A stretch of 64,000 nucleotides of DNA, from contig CM034546.1 in assembly GCA_020055645.1 (NCBI GenBank), positions 139,769,875 through 139,833,874 of the forward strand, given 5' to 3'. How positions within the stretch are numbered: the first letter of the stretch is position 1; each line of letters starts with the position of its first letter. The stretch is from Tomocerus qinae. Its lineage: Eukaryota > Arthropoda > Collembola > Entomobryomorpha > Tomoceridae. Positions 47,000-58,555 of this stretch are shown here, piece after piece. The notes beneath the pieces are model-generated. The model made no database searches. It saw only the letters and a list, made by a program, of their open reading frames with translations, and was not told the origin of the DNA. A program made the position numbers and the translations under genes.

Positions 47000-48815
47000 C
47001 TAAGGATAAATTTTTATGGGGCTTTCAAAGTAATTCTTTAGGCAGTAAAAATAATTATTTTCGGCAGTTTTATATCGGCACTTTTCTATCGGCAGTTTTC
47101 TTTCGGCAGTTTTTTAATTTTTTGGGGCAGTAAGAAACAAATACGATAGGTAGTAAAACCATTTTTATTGGCACTAACACAAACATTTTATTTATTTCTA
47201 ATACTCAGTCAAAAATAAATTCAAAAAGAAAATCAAGCATGATTATTTGTCAGTATTAGTAATGATTATAGATGGTAAATAATGGAATATATCATATCAG
47301 TCAAAATTATAAGATTAGTAAATACCGGGAAGTCTGTTAGTTTTATGCCCCGAAATATTATATGCCCCAAGTAGATGCACCTGAGTCTTCCTATTCTCCA
47401 ATAAAGATGACAGGATGCTCTACTATTACGCAAGTAAATGTCAATTAGTTAGGTTCAATAAGTATGTTTAATTAGGCCCATAGATCAATAATAACTACAT
47501 AATAGGCACATCATAACCAATCAATAAATATGGCTTAGGCCCCCTAAATCATAGAATAATAATAATGAACAATAATTAGCAACATAATCAGAATGGTAAA
47601 TTAAGGGACACGGTTTACTTACGCTACCAAATACCATAGGATCAAAGATTAGGTCAACAAGAAGATGAGGGTCAGCGTCGTCATGTCGTCGTCAGTTCTA
47701 GGTTCTAGGCGGCATGGCAGGGACAGAAGTGAAGAGACTGGAGGATGAGTTGTGAGGTACACAAACTCTCCAGGTCTAATGGCGACAAGACTGCAGATCT
47801 TGTCGTTTTAAGACAACTCACAATGAGGAAGGAAGGGAGGGATCTCTGACCGTACGAACTGGCGTGCGCATGACTCTCTCTCTATACAACTACGAGACTA
47901 ACTATAATATACAACAGTTTACAACTACAAATACCCCATACTCTCTTACAAAATACATGGTTTCACAAGAGCTTTAGTAACACCTGCAGGTCGTCCTCGT
48001 TTTCGTTTCACTGCAATGGGTACTTTCTTAGCACATGGAGGAACAGAGAGCTCCTTACGCATGTTGGCAATGCCAATAATGCGCTTACATATATAATTCT
48101 TCTGGAATATGGAATATTTTATAATTGTTGGGTGAGAACATAATACAACGTAACATTCTTCTTCATTTTCTGATAGTAAGAAAATATAGTATATAGTAAG
48201 AAAAAAATAATTTGCACTCTTGGTTAATATTTTTATAAAGAATTGACCAATCACTTTCAAATTCGGACAACGCGTCTTCTTCTGTATTATACGTTTTTAA
48301 AAGATTCCAGTCATTGTTTTCATTTAAGTTGGTATTTTCACGTTCTGAATCAGTGTCGGAATCACTAGAATAATATGTAAGTTGGGAAACCATTATCTGA
48401 GTTTTTAGTCAGTCTTTATAGTTCAATATTGCTTTCAAACTGAGGTGGAAGTATAAAACAGCAGCATTCAGCTAACTCAAACAAAATAAGATACACATGA
48501 TAAGACAATCTTATGTAAAGCATGTAAAGCAAGTTCGTTACCTTTAACTAAATTCATTATCGGAATACCCACCAACAATATTCTTAAGCTTCCAAGCTGT
48601 AAGATTTATGTAGACAAGTAAATCTATTCTACAAAAATACTATGTAAAATACAGTTTTGTATTACTGCCATTTGCATTGGTTCTACTGCCTAATGCATTT
48701 GTTTTACAACCCTAAAACAATAACGGTTACTGCCAATTAAAAAACTGCCCCAAAACATATATTTACTGCCCAAAGAATTACTTTAAAGGCCCATAAAAAT
48801 GTATCCCCTTCCCTG
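47000..48815. mobile_element. Mutator-like (MULE) deletion derivative with long inverted ends
   Basis: Left end (about 47004-47180: AAGGATAAATTTTTATGGGG, AAAGTAATTCTTTAGGCAGT, repeated CGGCAGTTTT) is mirrored at the right (about 48650-48815: ACTGCCCAAAGAATTACTTT, CCCATAAAAATGTATCC, AAAACTGCCCC). Long inverted ends around a fragment of a transposase-like ORF fit a non-autonomous MULE. The class is inferred; a 9-bp duplication was not found. Confidence 0.55.
47946..48393 (-). pseudogene. Remnant MULE-type transposase: N- and C-terminal pieces in two frames
   Basis: ATG at 48393 opens MVSQLTYYSSDSDTDSEREN and runs to WSILYKNINQE (frame ends near 48163). An overlapping frame continues ENEEECYVVLCSHPTIIKYS, then CKRIIGIANMRKELSVPP and KRKRGRPAGVTKALVKPCIL, stopping at about 47946. 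The phases do not allow a simple GT-AG intron between the pieces (a GAGTGCAA donor and ATCAG acceptor give mismatched phases), so a frameshift around 48170-48260 is likelier. A FLYWCH/WRKY-like start and a KRGRP-x5-KAL tail are typical of MULE transposases; the catalytic core is gone. The call rests on short motifs. Confidence 0.45.
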
Positions 48816-49389
48816 TTTGTTGAAACTCATCAAGTTTCATCAAAATTTTCTCTCTACTTTCTAAAATATTTAACTTCAAAGCCAATTTTTTGTCTCAAAA
48901 TCATGCTTTTGCGTTAATATCACGACTCTGCTTATTGTATACCGAAATGTCTGATTACCGCAACTTCTGATATATTACATACCTAATCGTCTGATTACTG
49001 GAACGTCTGATATTATATAATGTACAGCAATGTGTGATATATTATTATTATGTATTTATTTATTTATTAAGCACAAACATCACCATCCACAAAGGTCATT
49101 AAAATATTAGAGTTATACACAATCAGTAAATAATAGTATAGTAGTCCATAATTAATCTGAGCATACAGCTCCACTGGCTACATCCTCAATACAAGAAGAA
49201 TAATTGTGTATATCATTGATATGCGTGCTATCTTCAACCTGTTTATCCAATAAATATTTCTTGACATTAAACTTAAAATGTCAATTTTACAGGATTCTCT
49301 TACATTTAGTGGGATACTGTACCATAATTTAAGCCCCGTATCACTTACCGTTGTTTGTATATTTCCGTTTTTCCTTGTGTACAAAAATG

Positions 49390-50575
49390 TCAGATATGTT
49401 ATGTACCAAAAGGTCTAATATATTATACACCGAAGTCAGATATATTAACCGAGATGTCAGATATGTTATATACTGTAAAGTCTGATATATTATGTACCAT
49501 AAAGTCTGATATATCATGTACCATAAAGTCTGATATATGATGTACCATAAAGTCTGATATATCATGTACCATAAAGTTTGATATATCATGTACCATAAAA
49601 TCTGATATATCATGTACCATAAAGTCTGATATATCATGTGCCATAAAGTCTGATATATCATGTGCCATAAAGTCTGATATATCATGTGCCATAAAGTCTG
49701 ATATATCATGTACCATAAAGTCTGATATATCATGTACCATAAAGTCTGATATATCATGTGTCATAAAATCTGATATATGATATACCATAAAGTCTGTACA
49801 TTATGTACCATATCACTGATATATGATATACCATAAAGTCTGTATATTATGTACCATATCACTGATATATGATATACTATAAAGTCTGTATATTATGTAC
49901 CATAAAGTCTAATATATGATATACCATAAAGTCTGATATATCATGTACCATAAAATCTGATATATGATATACCATAAAGACTGATATATTATGTACCATA
50001 TCACTGATATATTATGTACCATATCACTGATATATTATGTACCATATCACTGATAGTATTATGTACCATATCACTGATATATTATGTACCATATCACTGA
50101 TATGTGATATACCATAAAGTCTGATATATTATGTATCATAAAGTCTGATATATTATGTACCATAAAGTCTGATATATTATGTACCATAAAGTCTGATATA
50201 TTATGTACCATAAAGTCTGATATATTATGTACCATAAAGTCTGATATATTATGTACCATAAAGTCTGATATATTATGTACCATAAAGTCTGATATATTAT
50301 GTACCATAAAGTCTGATATATTATGTACCATAAAGTCTGATATATTATGTACCATAAAGTCTGATATATTATGTACCATAAAGTCTGATATATTATGTAC
50401 CGAAATACCAGATATAGTATGGACCAAAAAGTCAGATATATTATGTACCAAAATGTCAGATATATGTACTATGTACCGAAATGTCAGATATATGTACTAC
50501 GTACCGAAATGTCAGATATATTGTGGACCAAAATGTCAGATATATGATGGACCAAAATTTCAGATATATAACGTA
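49390..50575. repeat. 24-bp tandem repeat, about 45-50 units
   Basis: Unit GTACCATAAAGTCTGATATA plus TTAT, with blocks of variants: ATATCATGTACC (49500-49760), ATATCACTGATATATTATG (49800-50110), and an almost perfect array (50120-50400). The period divides by three, giving mirror ORFs (repeating DISDFMVH and MIYQTLWY). No gene inferred. Confidence 0.97.
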
Positions 50576-50769
50576 TTATGTATACCAAAAAGAGTTTCAA
50601 AAAGTTATTCCCTTTCCCACCCTGCTTTGGTCGACATTCGGAATATTCAGAATTCTTATAAATAAGCTTATTGCATAGTGTGTGTATGTGTGTGTTGTGT
50701 TTCCGTTCCGCTCTCAACACACAAACGAAAATAAATAATATTATATTCTCGGCTTGACTCTTGACCAAC

Positions 50770-51300
50770 TTATTCCTAAAAGGTGTAGCATGAGTGGGAG
50801 ACTTCCAAATCATATTCTTAAAAGGTGTAGCATAAGTGGGAGACTTCCAACTCATATTCCTAAATTGTGTAGCATGGGTGGGAGACTTCCAACTCATATT
50901 CCTAAATTGTGTAGCATGGGTGGGAGACTTCCAACTCATCTTCCTAAAAGGTGTAGCATAAGTGGGAGACTTCCAAATCATATTCCTAAATTGTGTAGCA
51001 TTGGTGGGAGACTTCCAACTCACATTCCTAAAAGTTGTAGCATAAGTGGGAGACTTCCAACTCATATTTCTAAATTGTGTAGCATAAGTGGGAAACTTCC
51101 AACTAATATTCCTAAAAGGTGTAGCATAAGTGGGAGATTTCCCGCTCATATTCCTAAAAGGTGTAGCATAAGTGGGAGACTTCCAACTCATATTCCTAAA
51201 AGGTGTAGCATAATTGGGAGATATATTACTTATACTTATATACTTATACTTATACTTATATTCTTAAATTGTGTAGCATGGGTGGGGGATTTCAATCCAA
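50770..51300. repeat. 42-bp tandem repeat, about 12 units
   Basis: Unit CCTAAAAGGTGTAGCATAAG, TGGGAGACTTCCAACTCATA, TT. The first half varies (CCTAAATTGTGTAGCATGGG). It decays at the right into TACTTATACTTATA. The period divides by three, giving long ORFs on both strands (14-residue repeats) that are not taken as genes. Confidence 0.97.
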
Positions 51301-51309
51301 ATTTCTAAA

Positions 51310-52170
51310 CTTAGTAAACGCATGGGTATGGAGTTAAATTCCTAATTTTAAGGGTTTGTTATTTAAAAATTAAAAGAAAAAACATTATGTAAATAATAAA
51401 TTTTTGAAGTTTGTTTTAAATAAGCTTTCAAATTAAAAAAAAATTTCATTTTTTTGAAATTTCAAGCACCCTGTTATTAACCCCGCCCCGTCCGTAGGAC
51501 GGGTAACCTTACTCGTTTAACTTATATAATGAAAAGAAGTGAGAAATAGTGAGACATTTGCGACAATTTTCACACATTCAGTGTATTTTAGCCCCATTTT
51601 GACTTTTGTTCACTAGCCACTTCTCAATTTACTCAGATAATGTTCATTTTTATAGTCAATAACGTTATACTTTTAATTTCTGTTCACTTTGACATTCAAA
51701 ATTAATTTACTTTATTTTTTGTTCATTATGATGATGTGTTGAGAATTGTATTTGCGGAATACGAGTTATGTTTTATGTTGTGAATGTCATAGATTTAGTG
51801 GCTCTATGTATGATGCTAAAATATTATTTTTCTATGCTTCAGCACCATGCAAGTATCAATTGATTATTTAGTATGTTTGATGTTGTATTTTGTATGATTA
51901 GATCCACAAGAAGATTAAAAGACTCAATTAGAGTATTGTCCACATTTTTTGTGCTCACATTTGTATATTTTATCTTAGTTAGGAAATAAATAGTTTAGCT
52001 AAAAATATACTAATTATTTTTTACAGTGCATTTATTTAAGTGTCTCAAAATAGAAAATACCATAAAAACACTGACAACATTAAATAACACACAATCTATC
52101 TACCCGCGGTATGATGTTTGATGTTAATTAATTAATTTGTTTATTTATTTATTGTACAAATACCACCCTC
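51310..52170. other. Non-coding A/T-rich stretch
   Basis: No gene recognised. A CCCGTCC-GTA-GGACGGG hairpin lies at about 51488-51505. Confidence 0.4.
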
Positions 52171-52176
52171 ATCAGA

Positions 52177-52765
52177 GTATGGCACACACATGACTTTTGT
52201 ATGGGAGAGCTAAAAATAGATAGTGTGACTTTGTATGGCGGTTTTTGAGTTTGTATGGCAAATTATGACGTTGTATGGCAATATTAAGTTAATTTAACAT
52301 ATTATTAAATTTTCCCGGTCATGGTTGTTGTGTTCACTCACAAGCAATTATTAACTAAATAAAGCAAACACATTTGCAGAGGAGAAGAAATGTAGATTGG
52401 AAAAATGATGGTAACATGCTAATTATGAGATAACTTATTGTGATAATTGTCGGAGTTCTGAGCATTGACTTCACTTTACACAAATAACTAACTATCCCGT
52501 GGTTTCTGCATGGCCGTTCAGTTCCTACTTCAGTTCCTACCTAACCTAACCTAACCTAACCTAACCTAACCTAACCTAACCTAACCTAACCTAAATTTAC
52601 AAACCTATGGTGATATATATTAATGTACTATGCATGCTTATAAAAAACTGTCACCATACGTATTCATTTTTTCCATACAAATTCATTAGGTAAGTCGTAA
52701 CATACCATACAAAGTCACACTAAATGTCAAAAATCCCCCATACAAAAGTCATGTGTGAGCCATAC
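52177..52765. mobile_element. Foldback with GTATGGCACACA ends enclosing telomere-like repeats
   Basis: GTATGGCACACACATGACTT at 52177 is mirrored by AAGTCATGTGTGAGCCATAC ending at 52765. A second inner pair, GTGTGACTTTGTATGG (52219), is mirrored near 52700-52718. The terminal motif is that of 29637-29935. Eleven CCTAA units lie in the loop. Confidence 0.7.
52540..52594. repeat. Interstitial telomere-like array, (CCTAA)11
   Basis: Eleven perfect CCTAA (TTAGG) units, the arthropod telomere repeat, inside a foldback element. Shorter TTAGG-like runs occur near 8036, 8268, 36690 and 43490. Confidence 0.95.
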
Positions 52766-52769
52766 ATAT

Positions 52770-54095
52770 TAATTGGCAACCATTTATTTTCAATTTCAAA
52801 GTCAATATTAACCTACTTTTAAATTATGGTACTCAATATGCAGCCACTTTGGGTGATTGTAATTTATTCTATTCTCCTTCCAAACATTTCTACATAGTTG
52901 CATTTAATCTGGCGAGCTTTCTGTTACGGCTTACGTGGTATTTAAAACAAATAAATACAAATAACTGTTGTGATGATTCTGACATTTAATCCCAATAATT
53001 TAAAAAACCCCTAGAAGTAATGTAATGGGTCAATTTTTATGATGTTTTAGGGTAATTTAAATTTATTAAAGTTACTAAATTGTTAAATGCCCTCACGATT
53101 GTTGATTTCGTACATGTACAGTTGTTTATTTATGTATATTAGTAATGAGAGCGTCAATTATAAAAATGTGGTTAATGTTATCATAATTTAGACGATCATG
53201 ACGATCAATAGCATTTTATTATCTGTAACTCTTTCTAGTACTGTCAAAAAGTATTCAAGAGCGCGTTAAATCTTGTCTGCTGAATTACTGTCGTATGAGA
53301 GCTTTATTAATTGTAGCTTTCTTTGGTCGCCCTCGCTTTCATCTTAGAATTAAGTGGTATGCTTTTGAATTTTGACGGCTGCAAAAAAACGAAATTTGCG
53401 TATGGAAAGAATGGAAACAATTGCAACTATTATGCTATGACGTAAAATGCATTAGGAATTAAGGAAAAATGGGAAGTCTTGCTACTTAACATTGATGAGG
53501 TTGATATGGCAAGACTATGAAATGATACTTATATGTAAATGATAATTTTTTAGCCCCTAATAGTAACTTTAAAATCCCAATTCCGCAATTTAAGAAAGTT
53601 TTAGAGCAGCTCATCTCAACATTAATTCTATTAGAAACAAGTTTTTTGTTGTCGAGCTGTTTTTGTATGAGCATAAGATTGAATTTTTTGCAATAACTGA
53701 GTCCAAGTTAAGTAATCTTGACCTTGATAAAACGTATACTATTCAAAATTATAATATGATACGAATTGATAGACAACACAATGATGGGGGAAGTACATAG
53801 TTTCGTATATTCCCATTTCCCACCCATTTTTATTGGATACCTGGCAAATTGGAAAAAGTGGGAAAAAGGGAAATTTCTGGGAATTGAAAAAGCTAGGGGG
53901 GAATTGATAATGATTGGATGACGAACTCTGCGCGGCATTCACATTTCAACACAAATTTCACCTTAGGCACTCAGACCTCATCACACGATGCTACACTGAC
54001 CTTGACACTGACTAATATGCTATTGTGTGTTCTGTCCTTTGAGTAATATATTTATCGTTGTCTAACAAATCAAGAACGTGATTTTAGTTCAAAGG
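52770..54095. other. Intergenic stretch without recognisable gene
   Basis: No coding motif. A CCCATTTCCCACCC / GGGAAAAAGGGAAATTTC patch at about 53810-53880 is similar to 57429-57528, suggesting a shared dispersed repeat. Confidence 0.4.
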
Positions 54096-54107
54096 TAAAC
54101 AGTAAAT

Positions 54108-54469
54108 CATGGTTGGCATTTATTTCACATTTCAATGACTTTATCTTGAAAAGTGAAATAAATGAAATTAATTGAAATTAATTGAAATAAAGAAATAAAT
54201 TGAAATTAATGAAATAAATAGGGATACATGGCATTTATTTCACTTTTCAAGTGAAATAAATGACTTCATTTCACCATGGGCAGGTGAAATAAATGACTTT
54301 ATTTCACCTCAGACAGGTGAAATAAATGACTTTATTTCACTTTGTTGTATTTATTTCATTCATTTCATTAATTTCACTTTTCAACAAAAGCTGAAGTGAA
54401 ATATTTCGCGAAATAAAGTCATTTATTTCTCTATTTATTTCAAGCGAAATATTTCACTTGCCAACCCTG
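54108..54469. mobile_element. 362-bp hAT-type MITE with 8-bp target duplication (CAGTAAAT)
   Basis: Starts CATGGTTGGCATTTATTTCA and ends ATTTCACTTGCCAACCCTG (inverted CAGGGTTGGC, one mismatch). It is flanked by CAGTAAAT at 54100-54107 and 54470-54477. The interior consists of repeated GTGAAATAAATGACTTTATT palindromic units. Confidence 0.9.
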
Positions 54470-55029
54470 CAGTAAATATTTTCATAATGCTATTTCCATT
54501 AAGAAAAAAACTATAATTTGATGGAGCCCCAAAAGATTTTAATTTGTATTTACCAAAACTAACTTGTGTAAAGTTTAATTGAGCGAATGCAAAAATTGTG
54601 CATGTTGTTTGTGGAAAATGGATAGCCTCAAAAGAACACAATTACTAAATCGGGACGAGCTTCAATTTTTTTTGGATAATACAATAAGTAAGCAAATGAA
54701 AGGCAGTATTATTCGTTTGCCTACTTAACTAAGTAACTAAAGTAATGGTAATGCAAACTTTTGACATTAGTTTCCTTAAATACTATTAAGTGGGTGCAAT
54801 ACCATAATTCGAATTAAAACCTTATTGTATTGTGTAGAACCTTTACCATTTAAAGTACTTCCATTACAAGCACTTGATGTTCTTGTAATGGTGCAGGAAA
54901 ATCGGTGACCTGAACCAAAGTTTGCATGCTACAAGTCTTAAATATAAAGTTTATTTATTTTGAAAATAATTAGGCCTAGAACTGCTGTCTGAGGATTCTG
55001 TGAGTATTATAGTGGAAGAATCAGAATTC

Positions 55030-57134
55030 AGAACTAGAAGGATATGAAGCCATTGAAATCGAGCAATCGTCACCAACTTTGCCAACTTCCGATTTGATTG
55101 ATGCCTCGGATTACAATGATGCAGCTTCCAGTGAATCTCCAGAAAATGGATCTCCAGAAAGTGAATCTCCAGAAAGTGAATCTCCAGAAAATGAAGAAGA
55201 TAGAGTAGAATATATCACCAGAAAGAGAAAGCAGAGAAAACAGGCACCAAAAGTTGGCAAAGCCAAAACGGATATTTGGAATTTTTTTGAAGTTAATGAA
55301 GTAAACAATAAGAAGAACTCCACTTGTTTGGTGCGTAATAAAAGAAGGTAATCAGTTCAAAGGCAGATCGTTTGCGTCTACATAAGTCAAAATGTGACGA
55401 ACAAGAAACATACAAAAGATTAAGAGGTGAGCGAAGACGATCTTTGCAAGATGTGTCTGTAGAAGAGAACAATTCGAAATCGGAAACATTATTTAATGGT
55501 CCTCCACCGAAAATTCCAAAATTAAGACAACAAAAGGTGGAGGCTTCCTTTGGTACTTTCTTATCACCGAAAGTAAAAGAAGACATGGATAACGCCCTTG
55601 CCCGATTTTTTTTCCTGTAACATGCCATTTAACATAGTCGAAAACAATGAATTTAAACTCTTTGCAAGTAAGCTGAAGCCTGGATATGAACCCCCCTCAC
55701 ACGAAGTTATTGGCAACAAGTTGCTAAAATCGATTTACAATGAGACGCTAACGACACTCAAAAAGGAGTTAGCCGGAAAAGAAGTAACTATTGATCAGGA
55801 CGGCTGGACTGCATTTCACAATGATCAACTAATTGTCCACACCATTCACACAGAAGAAAATACATACTTTTACGACGCAATGAGTTCAGATACAAACAAA
55901 AAAACGGCTGAATTCTGCCTTGGACTGCTAGAAACCGTTATTAAAAACGTAGAAGAAGAGGTTGGTGCAATTGTTATTGGTTAGGTAACTGACAACTGCT
56001 CCACAATGAGATTAATGCAACGAAAATTAAAAGAAAACGACCGGATTTATATGTATATGGATGCAACGCCCATCTTATGAATCTGGTTGGAAAAGGATTG
56101 ACTCCAGAAATATTAAAAAATGAAGTAGTTAGAGTGCAAAACTACTTTTGCAATAATGACTTCCCTTCTGCCGCCATAAAAAGATTAAAGGATTACGGCC
56201 AATTATCCCGGGGGATACACGATGGAATAGTCAAATTGACACATTCGAATCTTTCTTGGCAAATCAGCCTAAGTATTTACAAATAAGTCGAATGGAAGAA
56301 TGTCAAATGACCTCAGAAATATTAACCATCATAAAAAGCAACCAACTTTATGATGAACTTCTATCGGTTACCCAACAACTTACTCCAATAGCTGAGAAAC
56401 TGGATTCGGTAATCTAAAATAATGTCTTGTCTTTCATGTTTTATCTAAATTTAATGGCTTTCAAAACATAACGTTGTAAATTAATACGTTTTTGAATTAA
56501 TAAATCTCGTTTTCCTAAACTAGGTGCAACACGAAAGATCTACTTTAGCAGATGCTGTAGACTGCTGGCTGAAATTCAAAACCTCTTTAGGAGCAAAATC
56601 TGAATCAGAAGTTTTTAAGAAGAATATAGGACTTGGAATAACGGATTTTGCTATTGTTGCATGTGTTTCATCCTAAGTATAAGGGTAAGAATTAAATAAT
56701 TGTGGATGTCCGTTACGATATTAAGTTAAAGTTAATCCATACGTTTTAAAGGTAAAAAGTTGACAAAGAAAATGTTAGAGCGTGGACGAAGATGGCTTTT
56801 CAATAAACAAGATTATTTTGTTGTGGTAGCCTCTGGATTAAGTTTGAAAGATGCAGAAATGTTTTCGGAGTCTTTTCTTATTAAAGATGAAATTTGCAAT
56901 TTAATGCCCCCTTTAAAATGGTGTCTTGCTGTGTCTAAAGGAAATGCAAGTATTCCGAAAGAGCTCTTGGATATTTTGGATAGTTTGTTTCGACTTCCTT
57001 CAAGTTCTGCTGGACTAGAAAGGAAACTACTGAGCAAGATTTTATCTAAGACCCGTAACAGACTTGGTATTGATAAGGCAAAAATGCTGTGTACTATTTA
57101 CCTCAATTTAAACAACAGAAATGCAAAACAATAA
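55030..57134 (+). pseudogene. hAT transposase pseudogene (BED finger, DUF659, hAT dimerisation domain)
   Basis: The collinear pieces in three frames are: an acidic N-terminus with SPENGSPESESPESESPEN; a BED-like finger broken by a frameshift at about 55348 (KNSTCLVRNK then LRLHKSKCDEQ, first CxxC pair spoiled); a basic linker; LARFFF then a frameshift in a T-run at about 55605 to FFSCNMPFNIVENNEFKLF; a DUF659-like core (TIDQDGWTAFHNDQLIVHTI, KKTAEFCLGLLETVI, GAIVIG then a TAG, then VTDNCSTMRLMQRKL); a frameshift at about 56060 to GCNAHLMNLVGKG; and from 56760 MLERGRRWLFNKQDY to the dimerisation motif LFRLPSSSAGLERKLLSK. The D of VTDN and the Cys-His of GCNAH fit hAT. At least three frameshifts and a stop make it inactive. 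ZBED-like host genes share this layout, but the damage argues for a dead transposon. Confidence 0.85.
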
Positions 57135-57428
57135 TCTTGTCAACTGTAACAAACCAAATTAACACAAACGTATTAATTCAGTAGTAATATTACAATCTTT
57201 GTACTATTAAAATTATAAATATTGCATGAATCCCAAAGAATTGATTTTCAAATAGTTATTAATATAATAATTGCTTAGGTATATATATTACTTTTATATT
57301 CATCCGTGCACACCCATGCAAATAATCATCTAATGATTACATGAAATGAGGATAAAATATGCTCTTCTTTCCTTAAACGCACAGATTTAATGCTCTCTGT
57401 GTGTTAAAGTTTCATTTCACTTAATTTT

Positions 57429-57528
57429 TATATTTCCCATTTTCCCACCCACTAGGCCTTTTTGTTTCCCACTTTTCCGACTGGGAAATGGGAAATGTCC
57501 GACTTCTTTCATTTCCCACTCGAAATGG
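57429..57528. repeat. Dispersed TTTCCCATTTTCCCACCCA repeat fragment
   Basis: About 100 bases rich in TTCCCATTT/GGGAAATGGGAAATG, similar to about 53810-53885. It abuts the 5' truncated LINE. Confidence 0.5.
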
Positions 57529-58553
57529 GGAGGTACTATAATTTATGCTAAAAGCAATATTACATGAAAACAGATAGAATATGATGTTAATTCACATATT
57601 GATTTGGAAATTCGCATATTGCAAGTTAAGTCTAAGAAACCGCTCCATATTGTGGTTGTTTATAATCCACCTCATATTCCTGGTAATGTCTTTATTGACA
57701 CTTTAGAAAAACTATCAGATCAGGCATTCCAAAGCAATGTTATATTTCTTGGTGATCTTAACATTAATCTTCTGAATGATGATTTTCAAACGCGTAATTT
57801 AATTAACACAACGAAATCCTTTAACTTTACCCAATTGGTCAATCAACCAACTAGAGAAACTTATCAGACTAGTACTTTGATCATGTTTGTACAAATATTG
57901 ATGTAACTAAAACAAATCTTGATGTATTTTCATTGACAAATTCAGATCATAAGTGCGTTATGGTTACTCTACACAAATCTGATGTTAAATTCAACTCAGA
58001 AAAAATGCAGTATCGCCATTATAATAAGGTTAACTGGAATGACTTAAATCTTGAAGTTAGTAAGCTGAATTGGAGCACGCTATCAGACTTAGAAGTAAAC
58101 GAGCAATTAGATTTTTTTACAAAGGAAATTCAAAAGCTGGTAAGCCAATACGAGTAGGTTTAAGAGACATGATTTATGAGAAACAAAAGGTAAAAAACAA
58201 ACTTACATAACCCTTTAGTCCAGAATTACAAATTAAGTTCAAAAAATTGAAATATCGTGTTTCTAAAGAATTAGCACAATCAAAGAAAGATTATTTTATA
58301 AGAAGAGTTGACTGATAACAAAGATTCATGTAGTATATGGTATAAATTGAATCTACTTTTTTGTAATAATCGTAAACAAACAAATTGTATTGAATCTCTC
58401 AATAGTAATGATGGTGTTATTGAGAGCAACGCTTCTACATGTGAAAGTCTAGCTGATACTTTCATGGTAAACAGTAAAAGTGATTCTCAGGTAGATGAAT
58501 TTTATAAAATTGTAAAGTCCAACCATGAGGTTAAACCTCACAACTCGTTTTGA
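57529..58553 (+). pseudogene. LINE endonuclease region, broken
   Basis: Opens GGTIIYAKSNIT then TGA, then HIVVVYNPPHIPGN, NVIFLGDLNINLLNDD (apurinic-like endonuclease GDLN), TQLVNQPTRETYQTSTLI, frameshift, LTNSDHKCVMVTL (SDHK active-site motif), NWNDLNLEVSKLNW, then SKKDYF and a segment to VKPHNSF. Typical of CR1/jockey-group LINE ORF2. Several stops and frameshifts; 5' truncated. Confidence 0.85.
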
Positions 58554-58555
58554 GT

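Noticed and set aside
48169-48218. A 48-base intron joining the two MULE-like frames
   Set aside because: Donor phase 2 and acceptor frame do not match; splicing would give an immediate stop.
49341-51308. Long ORFs of repeating DISDFMVH, IYQTLWYM and KSPTYATPFRNM units
   Set aside because: Products of 24- and 42-bp tandem arrays open on both strands.
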